Shown: in pieces, positions 12,659 to 26,189 of the stretch | How positions within the stretch are numbered: the stretch's first letter is position 1 | Layout: each line of letters opens with the position of its first letter | DNA from: Plotosus lineatus | Lineage: Eukaryota > Chordata > Actinopteri > Siluriformes > Plotosidae | NCBI GenBank assembly: GCA_024760905.1 | Contig: CM045751.1 | Span: 10,782,501-10,846,500 of the forward strand | DNA length: 64,000 nucleotides | Direction of reading: 5' to 3' | Made by a program: the position numbers and the translations under genes | Notes under the pieces: generated by a model | The model's database searches: none | Told to the model about the DNA's origin: nothing | The model's input: the letters and a program-made list of their open reading frames with translations, nothing else

Positions 12659-13537
12659 GTTGCTGGCCTTTTATAAAGAAATCACATCACACTCTTTGAA
12701 TTTTAAGATCAAATCTTTTTTAAATTCTTTCACCACAGTCCTACTGATGAGGCTTGCTGTGTGTGAAGCCACAAGTACAGAGAATAGAGATTAGACAGTA
12801 GATCATCAACAGGACACTGGGTCATATTTCTAGTCCTGATGGTTCAACTTCAGAATGCTTGTCCATCTTCAGTCACAGGGCAAGCTGTCCTGAAGATTTA
12901 GTTTCAAAAACTGAAATACATTTCCAGTTTTTTCACTGTACTATGATTTGTTTTCCAGATCCAGTTACAAAGTTTCAACTGAACCATGTGACAGAACAAA
13001 AGTCTTCAATACTAGGCGTGAAAGACGCCTGTTAAGTAAGGTAATCGAGAGTGTTCGATGAATGAGGGACATCATCCACAGAAGTGATTAGAGTGGTAGA
13101 CTTAACTCTCCTAATCCTACACACAGCCTCGTAAATTCGATAAAGCAGATTATGCCCGACAGTGTGAAGCATGAGGGGGGGGGGGGAAGCAATGATGGTT
13201 CAAATCAAGCAGAGGCTCATTTTTTAGGCCTAAAGTTGCAAGTGCATTCCAGAGCACACAATAGTGCAGTGTTTCCTCAAGGCGCTGTAACCGAAGTGAA
13301 CTTCAGAGTTTCTCTTTTCTCTGGAGAGAGTTACAGAGAGAAGAGGAAGAGCAGTTTATCCGACCCCACTCAGAGGAACAGACTGGTCTGCTCTGCTCGA
13401 GCCAAATATCTACACCTGTGCAATTCTGCATTCAGAACAAACACGTTTCCTATCCAAGTGATCCAAATTGTGAAGATTCTTTTCTACAAAATAAGCAAGC
13501 TGACCTTAGAATCAAAAGCAAAGAAATAATGTACTCT

Positions 13538-13602
13538 TTAGTTGATTCACTGTGGCGACCCCTGAAAAAAGGGAAAAAGCTGAAAGAAAGAAGATTAACT
13601 TC
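13538..13602 (+). repeat. isolated RTE-like/SINE-A 3' tail
   Basis: It matches the shared 3' tail of the RTE-like LINE and SINE family A (GATTCACTGTGGCGACCCCT, then a GGGAAAAAGCTGAAAG-type end). No head or reading frame precedes it, so it is a severely 5'-truncated copy. No target duplication was found. Confidence 0.6.
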
Positions 13603-13751
13603 TGAGAAATAGATCTCAGATTTTTTTTTGCTTCAGCTGCTGCCATTGAAGCTGGATTAAGCAGATGATATTTTTTTTATTGTTATTATTCCCATTTCAT
13701 GTAAAACAACCCAGCCAAAGATGGCAAAAAAAAAACCCCCTATATAAAACC

Positions 13752-13927
<176 letters not shown>

Positions 13928-14890
13928 CTATATCCAGGGCGCTTAAAAAATTGGGGGGGGGAGTGAATTTCTCCATTGTGAGATTAATAAAGCTGTATCT
14001 TATCTGTATCTTATCTTAAAATGTTACCAGCGGAGTGTCACTAAGTGCTTATTACCATCAAGGTAATTACCATCAAGATACAGTACAAACTTGTATAGGT
14101 TACTTATATAAAGTTATAAATATGCATTCACCTCTAAAGAACACCCTATAACAACTTACACAAATTCATCTAACGAACGGCCGTCTGGAACCTAACTCAT
14201 TCGTAAGCTGTGGTTGGATGGATGCACACACACACACCTTTGTAAGCAGTAACTCATTGAAAAACCCCTTGAAGAATCTGACAGAAATCTTGTGGCCCAT
14301 CTGGATAACAGAACGAGTAGCTTTGTTCGGAATACTGACAGTAACTGCTGGGAAGAGGCAGTCATGAACTAAAACCTCAAACACATTAAGTGAATTATTC
14401 TATCTCCTTCATTGACTTGGACTCGTCTCAGATGATTCAGATGTGGACTTGGTTGTAGGTATTATTCACACAGGAAGTGAAGAGTAGTGCATGAATCATT
14501 CTGGTACAGAACCACACACACAAAAAAACCAAAACAAACCAAAAACAAAACAAAAAAAAACAACAACAACAAAAAAAACACCTATTTTACACAGCCCATG
14601 GAAGCGTATCGGAAAAGGTCTTGCTCACTGTTTAGCAGCATCTGTCAAACATAACAAGCCTCGACAATTGACGTGACCGGTCAGCGGTCTTTTGAAACAC
14701 ACGGACAATGAAACTGTCACGTATGTATTTCCCTTCCGTAATGCAGTGCCTGATATCGTGCACTGCTGAAAACGGGTCCGTATGTCATAAACAAAAACAA
14801 AAATGACCGACATGACATGGGTACACGCCAAAACGTTCAGAAAACATTCGTTTCAAGACCACTTTGAAATACTAAACATCAATGATGGCT

Positions 14891-15239
14891 CTGTCTGTCT
14901 TCCTTTCGGCTTTTTCCCTTTTGCTCAGGAGTCGCCACAGCGAATCATCTGAATCGCACGTTTGATTTGGCAGAGGTTTTTACGTCGGATGCCCTTCCTG
15001 TCACAACCCTTTTCGCAAGAGACAGAAACACGCTGACGACTTTGCAGCTACTCTTTACGAAAGTCAGCAATGGTTCTTTTACATGCCTTTCACCATAGAC
15101 AGTGAGAGACATGGCCTGCCTTTGATAACCCAGTTAGCTGCATTGGGGGGGGGGGACAACCTTGTGGAGAGTGGGACTCGAACCCCCAACCTTTGGATCA
15201 GCGATCCAGCGCCCTATACCACTAGACCACCACTGCCCC
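14891..15239 (-). repeat. SINE family A with 17-bp target duplication
   Basis: Near full length (349 bp), reverse orientation, flanked by exact copies of AAACATCAATGATGGCT (14874-14890 and 15240-15256). It is very close in sequence to the copy at 11389 and has a run of ten G at the variable homopolymer. Confidence 0.96.
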
Positions 15240-15639
15240 AAACATCAATGATGGCTATGTTACCAAAATAAGATGCGATATTTGCTTCAAATATATCGTA
15301 CAAATTAGGGAAGAAGCTTCTACATTTATTAATTAAGACCTTGTGAATTATCAAAATAATGAAGCAGTTTTATTAGCAGTGATTATATTTGTATTAAAAT
15401 TTAATGTTTGAAAATAATTAGTTGTGTTGTCAATAATTTAATCGTTTAATATTAGAAACTTCAACAATACATAAATTATACACACATCTACTGAACTTAA
15501 AAGCCCAAATCTAATTAATCTAACAGCCTTTTTAAATACATTTATTTGTACTCCAGGGAACCATTTTGCGTAACCTGTGGGTTATAAAACTCATTATGTC
15601 GAGGCCTGCATTATTATTAGAGCAGCGCAGTTGGAGGTT

Positions 15640-15768
15640 AGGTGCCTCAAGAGTACTTCAGCCGTGAATGTGAAGGAAGGGAAGGTGCACTCATTTTCCC
15701 TGCTGGTTTGAATCGAACCAGTGATCTTGAGGCCCCAGACCTGCTCCTTTAACCATTAGGCATAAGTG
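15640..15768 (-). repeat. tRNA-headed SINE (family C), degenerate
   Basis: On the minus strand it begins TGCCTAATGGTTAAAGGAGC and has a B-box-like GGTTCGATTCAAACC. The 46760-46957 sequence starts in the same way. Boundaries are approximate. Confidence 0.6.
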
Positions 15769-15769
15769 G

Positions 15770-18104
15770 ATGAATTAGGCCAAATTGAATTACTAGAAAC
15801 AAAGTTCAGCTTGGTTGAACTCCGCTCCTGCCAACTTTATGTCACCTGAGGAAATTTTGCCTCCTGTTCCACCGACTTCGCATAGTTCCTTGTTGCTTTG
15901 TATGAATCAGACTTTTAGCTTGGTGATCAGTCCGGCTAAATATCATCGTAGTTTAAAAAGAGGGAGGGGAACAATGTACATATACTGGAGCTTCTTTTCA
16001 CATCCACAGTAATTCATTTAAAAAAGTAATTTGTACATCGGTACTCGAAAAATGTATTAAAAATGTTACCCCTATTTTGGGGCAAAACTGTGAAGACTTG
16101 CCTCACTGTCCCCCAAAATGCAAATGCTTGACACAATCTAAAAAATAAGACAAAGGAAAGGCAGGCTTCACACTGAAGTACTTCTGCTCAATTTCCCAAA
16201 ATTCATTCCATTTGCTCAGTCAGAAGAAGTCATCAATATTGAGGAGAATCTGGAGATGAGACTTTCTTCCACAGAAGGCAAAAGAAGCTTCAACACTGGT
16301 GAGTTGATTGGATTGGACTCCATGTTGTAAATGAATACAAGAACAATCTTACTCCTGTGACATTTGCTCGGTGAAGCCAAGAGCCAACGAACAATCAGTA
16401 TAATACACAGAAGAAGCCGACCATTAAAATAAAGCCTTCATCAGACCACGACCCTCTTAATACTCAGTCTTGTCAATGGGAGATAATTATGTACTGAACT
16501 TGGCTTTCATTACTAAGTACTGTAAATGAATCTGAACACAAACATGACCCCAGAAACAAAAACTAAAACAATGAATTTCTGAACATTGGACACCAACTTC
16601 AACATGATGCAGACCTGGATGAAAATGAACACAAGAAAGGTCAAAAGGTCCCAGTCATGTTGTGATTTTAGTGTGTCTTTTGACGCACAAATGAACAAAA
16701 GCTGTGCGCTCCTCACGATCCTTCCAGCCTGATCACTTTTACATTACTTTCAGGATTTTCAAAGGAATAAAGCTGATGGAAACTGGTTTACGGGCAGCTC
16801 CTTCTGCACATTTTGCTGAAGCCCAGCTGACATCAGGACTGTGACACAGTGACCATAAGGAGTTCAACTGTAAAACATGGCTTAGACAGGTCCTTAAAGG
16901 TCTTCATACATTATTGAAAGGGAAGGCCTACACTCGAGTGTCCGTAGTTTCGTTTAAACTCAAAGCTCCCAGGTAAAACGCGCGAATTCTGGCACGTAAT
17001 TTCAAACCCATAAATTCCCAGTCCAGGCATAATAATGTGCATCATCCACACTTGTCCCATGCAGAATGTTATACAGCTGTGGTGCAGCTGCTGGACATTA
17101 CGTTTGGAATACCAAAAGGGACTTTTACACACAGATGCGACCAACATATGCAGCAGTACAGCAAGAAGTGGGAGTGGAGCACATAGCTGAAAAGTGATCT
17201 AGCACTTTCTCTGCGCTGAGAGTCATGAAGAGCCGAGAAGAATGAAGCCCATTCAGATGATTCATGAGACTGTTAATGAGACCCTCCACGAGCTTTCATA
17301 CACACCAACCTGACCAACACACACACACACACACAACAACAATAAGAGCATTGTGCGATATGACAACAGCACCAACAGGATGTGGAAACAACCCTCGAGA
17401 GAATCTATGAGGCATCTCAGAATCATCACTTCATCATGCTGACAGCAGCCATAAGATATTCCTTTATTAATTACTTCTAATCCCTGCACCATGTTTTCCT
17501 CAGTATGGTAAAAATTAACTGGCTCCTTAAACCACACAAGGTGAAATGAAACATCTGATAAAATCTGTTGGTTCGGGAGACTTTTACAAAACTATTGATG
17601 TGCAATAACAAAATAAAAGGCGGGAAATGGAAAATAATCCAAGCAATTGCACAGGGGCAAGAGGGAAAGGTCTGTTTCTCAGTTTATATTTCATCACAGA
17701 TACAAGTGTGCGTGCTCAGAGTATTTAGACACGTTTAGACACATGTACAAATGCAAAGTGTTCGAGACTGGATACGCGAGATTAAAATCTATTATTTCAA
17801 TGTCTGTTTCCCTCATTAATCAGTTTACATTTCTGCAAACATAAAAGATTTTTAATATTATGGCTCAGTCATCATGGCTCTACTTTTTTTGTGGAAATAG
17901 TAAATGTATGTATTAAAAGACCTCAAGCACAGACGAAATGCTGAAACAGTTGCTATGTGGATATTTTACACTCTAGCCCAAGCTCAGGGTAGAGTCTGTT
18001 ATTTATACATTTATACATTATACCCATCAGTGGAAATGAAAGTCCTGAACATACACACACACGAATATATATACATGTACACACACATACGTGTATGCGC
18101 GCGC

Positions 18105-18142
<38 letters not shown>

Positions 18143-20018
18143 ACGAAACAGTATTTCGTAAAATTGTCTTAGGTCAGACTCGGTCCAGTTCCAGAAAAAG
18201 GTTAAAACACATTGAATCTATGACACACTACAGATTTACAACACACACAGAAGATAGCTGGCACAAAACCTTCTTTGCTTTTTTTTTTTAAGTACAAAAC
18301 TGTAAAATAGTTCTGAAAGGCCAACTTATGATGTATCCCATACTAGTCTGATGATGTTTTCTTGGGTCAAAAGGTCAGCAGGGTCAAAAGGCAACCAAAG
18401 AAAAAGGCTCTTTTTTTGCATGAAAAATACAAAGCATGCAGGCAGACGTGTGTGGCTTTAAATCGTCTGTCCATTTGAACCAGAGTCAAAAATATAAAGT
18501 ATCTAAGGAAGTGAAAGGAAGAAAATGTCCTACTACTCCCATCCTGTGTGTATGTTGTGTGGGTGTGATGGCTTGCATTTTGAGCATGCTGGTCCACTGC
18601 TCAGCCTTTAGTCAGCAGAGCTTTACTCAATGAGTCGTGCTTTTAAAATACAAGCCATTAACACATACACATGGACCCAGAAAAACACTCAGATGCACAC
18701 AGACATCCCAAAAACATTCACTACTGTTTGAAATCTTGTAATAATGATTATGACAGCAATCTAACTGTAATGTACTGAACTCTGTACAGCAGAGTGCGGC
18801 TGTGAGTGAGAAAGGGAGAGAAGCAGTGTCATTGGGCTGTCCATCAAGGCGGGAAAAGAAGAAAAAAAAAAATTAAGCAAACGTTGGAGAAAGCAGGCGG
18901 TGTAAAGTGAAGTATCCCAACACATCCAAGGATGAGACGTGACCACCGAAAGCTGGGAGAAGAGAGGAGGAAAACCACATGTGACATTCTGGATAAGCCA
19001 CCCTAAGAGCCAGCCATCACACTCACACGACACTGGCCATGAGCTGTGAAGCAAGATTTGAGGAGAAAATCTCAACTCAAGATCAACAACACTCAGGTTT
19101 CCATATTTTTTCCTTTTCTTATGGCCTGCAAAGCTAATCGGTTCAGAAAAAAGAAAAACACATAACCCATACTGTAAAAAAAAAAAAAAAAAATGAAAGG
19201 GAAAAGTGGTTAAATCTTTACTTTTTCTGGCAGCGTGATATTTTGAGTCAGAAAGAATGCGACACAACAAGTCTGTGCTGTGCCTGGAAAAGAAAGACAG
19301 TCACATACCAGAGCTGCTGGAGTTTGAACGAGTCAAGAAAACAGATGCCTGATTATGTCCAACTGTCGTCAACATACTTTTGTGCATCAGAGTAAAGGGC
19401 TAAATCTAGTCGATTTAACTTGTACCTCTACAAAGGTGAACTTAGCGCCTCGGTCGCACATACCCGGTATGTCTACTTCATAATAGACCATAGTAGATTT
19501 TTTTTTTTGCTTTCCAGTGCTCAGCTGGCATTAAACTGGTACATGTTCCCTTCCATCCAATCACTAGAGACATTAAGTTACCTTAAGAGCCAGGAGGGCG
19601 TGGCTTGTGCTGAATCAATTGACCCTTGCTTGTGGTCACTGTGTCTTCATTAGTATATTTTTCCCATCCATATTTACAACCCCAGCAGTCCCAGCCATGG
19701 TGCAATCCCAGCCATGGTTCTCATGTATTAACCAGCTGTGTGACCTTCGTGAAACCGGACTAGCCACAAACACCTTTTTCCTCAGTTACTGCCTTCCAAG
19801 CTTCATATTCCTCTGTAAATATGCATTTGTTGATAAGTAACTAAGAAGAAAACAAGCCTGAGGGTCTCTCCCCCAGTACGATCTCATTACAGACAGAAAC
19901 AAAAGTTGTAAGACAGATTTGTGTTTTAAATAAATAAAATAAATAAATAAAGTTTGATGACACCATAGGATTTCTTTGCAAAACCATTCAAGTCAAAGCT
20001 TTATATTTATCACATCAC
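15770..20018. other. intronic stretch with microsatellites only
   Basis: I recognise no gene, LINE or SINE here. Contents are short CA tracts (about 17318-17334), the CA/TA/GA cluster at 18050-18141, and A/T homopolymers such as 19178-19192. A 169-codon open frame (18761-19270, minus) is rich in F, S and L and has no family motif. Confidence 0.55.
18107..18141. repeat. (GA)n microsatellite
   Basis: About 17 GA units, preceded by ACACAC, GTGTATGCGCGCGCG and other alternating purine-pyrimidine sequence from about 18050. Confidence 0.95.
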
Positions 20019-20028
20019 ACGTAATTTA

Positions 20029-20171
20029 GGGCAGTGGTGGCCTGGTGGTATAGGGCGCTGGACCGCGAGCCGTCCAGGGTGTACCTCTTCCCTCGCCTGG
20101 AGTCGGCTGGGATGGGCGCCAGCCTCCCCACGACCCTAATTAGGATTAAGCGGTTACAGAAAATGAACTGA
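20029..20171 (+). repeat. SINE family B, internally deleted, with target duplication
   Basis: The head GGGCAGTGGTGGCCTGGTGG runs directly into the tail GTCCAGGGTGTACC, so the common body is missing. The tail ends with the CTAATTAGGATTAAGCGGTT motif. The copy is flanked by ACGTAATTTA (20019-20028 and 20172-20181). It may have inserted already short, or lost its middle afterwards. Confidence 0.85.
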
Positions 20172-21916
20172 ACGTAATTTACAGCATTCCAAGTAAACGT
20201 ACAAATCGCTTTTCTGACCAAGCACATGCTCTTGCATCACCTGATTGCATCTTTATTCTCACGAACTGGTTCAGGCCATGAAATTTTTACTTTTTTTCCC
20301 ATTTTCTTTTACACTCAAAAGGAAAGTATTTGGGCATCTCTGCCAAGTCTGGCCACTTTATCAGCCCACATAACACGCAACTCTTAAGACTTGTGCACTA
20401 CAGCTGCTGAAATTGGGAGCCTCGTCTTGGCTTCTTGACTCTATCCGCTTTACCTTATCTTCATTCAGCCTTAATAGTGCATTAAGGTGTCAGAACGAGA
20501 TGAGGTATTGTATTATAATGAAGGCTTGGAATAGTTAACACTGAAACAATTTGAGATCACTCAGACCAGACTGCTTTCAAGAATCTCGGATGACTGTAAT
20601 CTCTCATCCCTCTTACAGGCAGCTTGATTTTACACCGGGAGGCTTCCTGCATGTATCCCAACCCTACAATTTTACCAGCATTCCTTGGAGGTCGGGAGAA
20701 GCTAATCTATGGCCAAACCAGAAATATTTCACAACACTAGTCATTCCCAGCTTTATTAAATTCTACTGGCTGCTAGAGTTGGCATTCGCAATGAAAAAAA
20801 AAAAAAAAAGGCAACTACAATTTAACTACAAAAAAAAAAAAAAAAAAGTGTAGAAATGAATGTGTTCCTGCACACTGTGCTGTAATTATTGATCAACACT
20901 TGTAAAAGAAAACAATATAGCAGGAGTCAATAAGGACGGTGAGCTGTAGTTAGCAACAACACACCAGACATTAGTTGTCTATAGTATCGGACAGAAGGAC
21001 TTCACCGAGTAAAGCCCCCCCCCCAAAATCTACTGGTGAGTGCTATAAATACTGTACCTCACTCACTGCTCTTTCGACCTATTTAAAAAAAAAAGGGGGG
21101 GGGGGGGCACCCTACAAAGGAAGGAACTAGAACCTATTTATGTAGAAGCAAGTGACAAATGAAGGAAAAGCACTGATATGGTGTTGAAGCTGTTGAAATG
21201 CAACAAACCACCAGAACAACTGGAGACACTTGTTATAATGAAGGCCATTCTTCCAAAATATCTTCTTTCTGGTGGCATTTACATTTTTTGTTGTTGTTGG
21301 TCAGTTTAACTGGTCACATTCGCAATTCAATCAGAAGCCACAATTCACCAACTGAGAGTTCGTGGTTCACCACCAGGAAGTAATTCACTAACGAAAGGCA
21401 CACATTCCATAAAGGTTCGAGTGCCCTAGGGAGGAGCAAAATCTCTGCAGCCATCACACTGCCACCTTCCTTTCAAATCTTTATTGTGTACAGTTCATAA
21501 GCCATTTACTATGTCAACATTCCAGAAAGACAAGAGTTTTATTCTTTGTGTCGATGCAAAGCTGCTCGTTTTTTCATGCCGAGTAACAGCACACGGTTTA
21601 AACACGTGCATGCCACAGTGAGGCAGGGACGGATGTCGGTGTTAGAAGTAAGGCTCGGGAGGTGAGCATAATTATACATAGCAAACTACTGCAAAATGAA
21701 TAAACAAATAAATGACTACATAAAGGAAAAATTAAAAGTAAAAAAATAATGGCTTTTTTTTAATACAGACAGGTTCCACCAATCTGATTGCCTGCTCATT
21801 TACTGATCTCTCAGTCAGGTCAATCCATTTTCAGTCTAGCTTTCTATTTAATAATATACCAGCAATCCATTACTCATCAATCTTTCAGGCCATCAGACTG
21901 TGTCTATTTATAGTTA

Positions 21917-22366
21917 CAGGGATCCCTCACTTTCCACGGTTAATTGGGACTGAGACCCCCCCCCCGCAACCGCCGAATTCTGCGAAGTATGATCAACCCC
22001 CCCGACTGACGTATACGTACATGTGTATGGGGTATAGAAGATCAATAAATACATATTCAACGCTATACATGCTTAGAATAACAAACATTCAAAAATAATG
22101 CACAAGATGTAAATAAAATATAAATACAGACACATACAGATGCGCGTTTTGATGGGAGGTTTTGGGTTTTGTTTTTTGCTTTTGTTTGTTTGGGATTTTT
22201 TTTTTTTTTTTACATAATTGGCTTTGTTTTGTGGCATTTTCCTTTACTTTTCCCTTTATTCCTCCTTAATTTCCTTATTTTTTTAATTCGATGAATATTT
22301 ATTCAAAAAAAAGCCCGATACACTGAAGCCGCATGAATTGAAACGTGAAGTAGCGAGGGATCCCTT
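21917..22366 (+). mobile_element. Tigger-like MITE, GGGATCCCTC family, 450 bp
   Basis: The left end CAGGGATCCCTCACTTTCC and right end TAGCGAGGGATCCCTT are imperfect inverted repeats flanked by TA (21915-21916, 22367-22368). The interior is AT-rich with no transposase. TA duplication and CAG-type ends fit Tc1/mariner, pogo/Tigger branch. Confidence 0.88.
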
Positions 22367-22557
22367 TATATAAATTAATAACACATCTCAATAAACTACA
22401 GATTATGACCTACAAACTAAAATAAAGATGCATTATGCCTCATCTTTGACCGCCTTAAAAGGGTAACTCTGTTGGGTTTTTACCTCCAGCCGACTGCCTC
22501 ATCAGGCCATTGTTTTCCAAGGTTTCCATGAAGCGACTAGGAGTACACCTTCCTGAG

Positions 22558-22682
22558 TGAACACAGAGGCACACTTGTGGTTAAGGCCTTGTCCAGGGGT
22601 CTTAACACAGTGGGCATCTTACGTGAATTTGAACTCACACCTCTCGATCATGATCCCAACACCCTAACCACTACATCACATT
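22558..22682 (-). repeat. tRNA-headed SINE (family D) fragment
   Basis: On the minus strand it reads TGTGATGTAGTGGTTAGGGT and then a B-box-like GAGTTCAAATTC, followed leftwards by the shared ACAGAGGCACACTTGTGGT segment. The same segment is at 37110-37130. Confidence 0.65.
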
Positions 22683-23847
22683 CCCCATTTTTCTGCTTTT
22701 ATTTAAGTGTCAATCACATTGTGAGTGATGAAGCAAGTAATTTCAGCTCGCCTGTTATTCAGGTGCAGACAGGAAACTAAAGGCAGAGCATTGCAGCTAA
22801 TCCTAGGCAATGGAGATTCAGGGATTCCCCTCATTGCTTTATTCAGCTTATCCATTAAAAATAAATAAATGACAGTAACTGCCATTTCTGACACAATATG
22901 GCCAAATGTTCTCTTTGTGTTTTATCTGTTTGTGGAAATTAGGTCCCAAAGTAGCCACACTCACTTCAGAGCAAAGACTTGTACATTCCTTCAGAGGTGC
23001 CGTAGGAATCCTTTCGAATGAAGTGGAATTCTGCATGACAAACCCAGATGAGCAGACTGATAAAAAGTGAAGCTTCCCAGTGCTGCTTTTAAAACATTAT
23101 GACAGAAAACTATGCATTTATAGTTGGCTTTAATTTCAAAACTGATGGATATCAGGCCTGAGTCTGTGGTTCTGGTTCAAAGTGGTACCATGACACACCA
23201 GTGTGAAACATTTCCAACTGAGATTATCAATAGCTCAAGATGCCAGACAGAGACCAGAATATTTCCAGTGGGCTTGGTCCTGACCAGAGATCAGAAAGGC
23301 AGATTTTTACCGAGCCACTAAATTTATATATTAAAAAAAAAAAAAAATCTTCTACATTTAAAAATATTTCGACATTTTCTGTGAATTGTGTCATTATGCA
23401 CATCATCCTTAATCAGAAATTCTACTTATCGTAAGAGTTGATTTACCACTTCTAGTTTGTGTATGATGTTCATGACAGCTCTTCAAAAGAAAATTGAAAT
23501 CTGCCAAAAAATAAATAAATAAATAATTATGAGAGGCACACACTTGCCTGCACCAAAAAAAATATAATCGGGCATATTGCGATTGGTGGACATCTATGAA
23601 CCAAAACCTTACCCTGTTAAATATAACTACTGGCAAAATACGGTCATTAGTTCTTATCAGGTCTATCAAACTGGTGCTCTGCAAATTTGTGATAAGTCTG
23701 TCCTTTAGTCTGCTGTGTAAACATACCAACCAAAACAAACATCGAATTGAGCAGAAACTGCCCAAGGCTTAGATTAATGTTGGAAGATTTTGCAATGTCA
23801 TTTAAAAACACCACCACCGACATATCACTATAACACACACTTTCCTT

Positions 23848-23946
23848 CACGATTTCCCTATTTTTTTTTTTTTTGATGAATATTTTTGAAAAACCCAAGA
23901 TGCACTGAAGCCACAGAAACTGAAGCACAAAGTAGCGAGGGATCTC
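23848..23946 (+). mobile_element. right end of a GGGATCCCTC-family MITE
   Basis: It matches the right half of the family (GATGCACTGAAGCCACAGAA and AGTAGCGAGGGATCTC). The left end is absent. A TATC/TA microsatellite follows immediately. Confidence 0.75.
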
Positions 23947-24006
23947 TATCTATCTATCTATATATATATATATATATGTACACACACATACATACACACA
24001 CAGGGA

Positions 24007-24354
24007 GGGGCAGTGGTGGTCTAGTGGTATAGGGCACTGGATCGCTGATCCAAAAGGTTGGGGGTTCAAGTCCCACTCTCCACAAGGTTGTCACTGTCCG
24101 CCCCAGTGCAGCTAACTGGGTTATCAAAGGCGGGCCAGGTCTCTCACTGTCTATGGTGAGAGGCATGTAAAAGAACCATTGCTGACTTTCGTAAAGAGTA
24201 GCTGCAAAATCGTCAGTGTGTTTCTGTCCCTTGCTAAAAAGGGTTGTGACAGGAAGGGCATCCGACGTAAAAACCTCTGCCAAATCAAACGTGCGAATCA
24301 GACGATTCGCTGTGGTGACTCCCGAGTAAAAGGTAAAAAGCCGAAAGGAAGACA
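24007..24354 (+). repeat. SINE family A, full length, forward
   Basis: This is the clearest forward copy. The tRNA-like head is GGGGCAGTGGTGGTCTAGTG with a B-box GGGGTTCAAGTCCC. The body contains CAGCTAACTGGGTTATCAAA and CATGTAAAAGAACCATTGCT. After about 24230 comes the RTE-like tail (GACAGGAAGGGCATCCGACG to GCCGAAAGGAAGACAG). Simple repeats on both sides hide any target duplication. Confidence 0.94.
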
Positions 24355-24420
24355 GAGACATATATACACACATACAGGGATATATTATTATTTTATATAA
24401 ATATATATATTTATTTATTT

Positions 24421-24646
24421 ATGGGGCAGCGGTGGCCTGGTGGTAAGGTGCTGAATCACTGATCCTATGGTTGTAGGTTCAAGCCCCATTATCAGCGGGT
24501 TGTCACTGCCCCCCCCCAGTGCAGCTAACTGGGTTATCAAAGGCCAGTTATGTCTCTCATAGTCTATGGTGAGAAGTTCATGTAAAAGAACCATTGCTGA
24601 CTTTCGTAATGCGTAGCTGCAAAGCCATTAGCGTGTTTCTGGACTA
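24421..24646 (+). repeat. SINE family A/B head and body, tail missing
   Basis: It starts ATGGGGCAGCGGTGGCCTGG and carries the common body to about TTAGCGTGTTTCTGGACTAA. It stops at the point where families A and B diverge, so it cannot be assigned to either. A C-run occupies the usual homopolymer site. Confidence 0.85.
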
Positions 24647-25684
24647 ACTAAAGGCTCTGGAAATCTCTTCTTGAGATGAGAAAAGCATCCATCATATCAG
24701 CTGTGATAAATGCTAATTACAGCTTTATCACTACAATACATGTAAAACACAGCATTAAATCACACCAATCTGAGGCTTATCTTAAATAAAAACAGGATGC
24801 AACTCAATACAACCAAATCTGCAACAACAAAGCAGATCCAAGATCAGGAAGTGAAGAGACAAAACAGACTGTAGAGACAGCAACCATCTTTAATGGAGCG
24901 GATTGCAAACCCGAATTTAATGCCTTTAGTTCAATGCCTGAATCCATCAGATGAGGTGGAGCAGAAAAGACACTAAATCTGAGACATGAAATGAGCACAA
25001 GTTTTACTTTAAAATCAATGCTTTATACATCAAGCCCTTCAGACTCAATCATGAACTCTGTACTCTGCTAGATTGACTGGCTAGTTGGGCATTATCCCGT
25101 ATTTAGAGAAGAACTCTCCAGTGTTAGCACTTTATTACTGTCAAGTATGAAATGGTAAGCTTCCTTTGAAAGTTTTCCTTCATGGGAAACTCCTTTTTGC
25201 CTTCATCGCTTAAAAAGGGAGGGGAGAGAAAGCAGGTGAGGGGAGAAGGATCACGGATTTAATGTACAGTGAGAACAGAAATAAACAGGTTTGGTAAATG
25301 CTGAACATATAAATGTATATCCTTGACAAAAAGTTATATGCAACATTTTGCATGTAAAAACCAGCCAAATACATGTAGTTCTGTCCATTATTTCCAATCA
25401 AAATACTTTGAAGTGCAAGTTGTGTTTTTTTTTTTTTTTTAAAGAAAGAGCTAAGCAAATGTAAACAAACAAATAAACATAAGGGATACCAGCTTACTGA
25501 CTCAAAGATCACCGTCTGTGTACATAAAATGTGTGACGTCCTTGAGGGCTTTGTATTTTTGTGAATGAAAGTCAATGACGGATTTGGAAACTCACCCGGC
25601 AAGTTCTCAAAACACTTCTATACCTGGTTACTGGTGAAAAATTGAGAAATGAGTAACTACGGTTCTGTTTTGGCATGAGAATCT

Positions 25685-25795
25685 TTTTCCTTTCGGCTGT
25701 TCCCTTTCAGGGGTCGCTACAGCGAATGATCTGCCTCCATCTTCAAAGTCATATTAAATGATTTGCACGTTTGATTTGGCATAGGTTTTTATGCA
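25685..25795 (-). repeat. SINE-A / RTE-like tail fragment
   Basis: In reverse orientation it shows CTTTCGGCTGTTCCCTTTCA, the CAGCGAATGATC segment and GCACGTTTGATTTGGCATAG. About 25 bp of unrelated sequence interrupts it. No body or head remains. Confidence 0.75.
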
Positions 25796-25966
25796 CACCC
25801 ACACACACACACACACACACTTTAATCAGTTGTAGTGCGCATAATGTGATTCAAGGTCTTTAGGAAGATGACGAGACCATTCTGGCCCGTATAGACCTCA
25901 TCCAAATATGACCTCTGTCTGTGAGTTGGTTTTACCATTGCTGCTCTCAGCCCTTCATTTCAGGTA

Positions 25967-26158
25967 CAACCCCTCACTTTCCACAGTTAATTGGGACCGG
26001 GATCCCCCCTGTGAGCACCGAAATTTGTGAAGTAGGATCATCCCCCACCCTCGACTGACGTATATGTACATGTGTATATCATATCAATAAATACATATCC
26101 AATGCTATAAATGCTTACAATAACAAATATTCAAAAATAATGCACAAGATGTAAAAAA

Positions 26159-26189
<31 letters not shown>

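Noticed and set aside
18761..19270. 169-codon open frame on the minus strand
   Set aside because: It is low-complexity, rich in F/S/L from purine-rich DNA, with a translated A-run and no recognisable domain or splice context.
24007..24080. Possible tRNA gene (GGGGCAGTGGTGGTCTAGTG with a GGTTCAAGTCC B box)
   Set aside because: The same head is present in many copies with the same downstream body, in several cases between target duplications, so it is a SINE.
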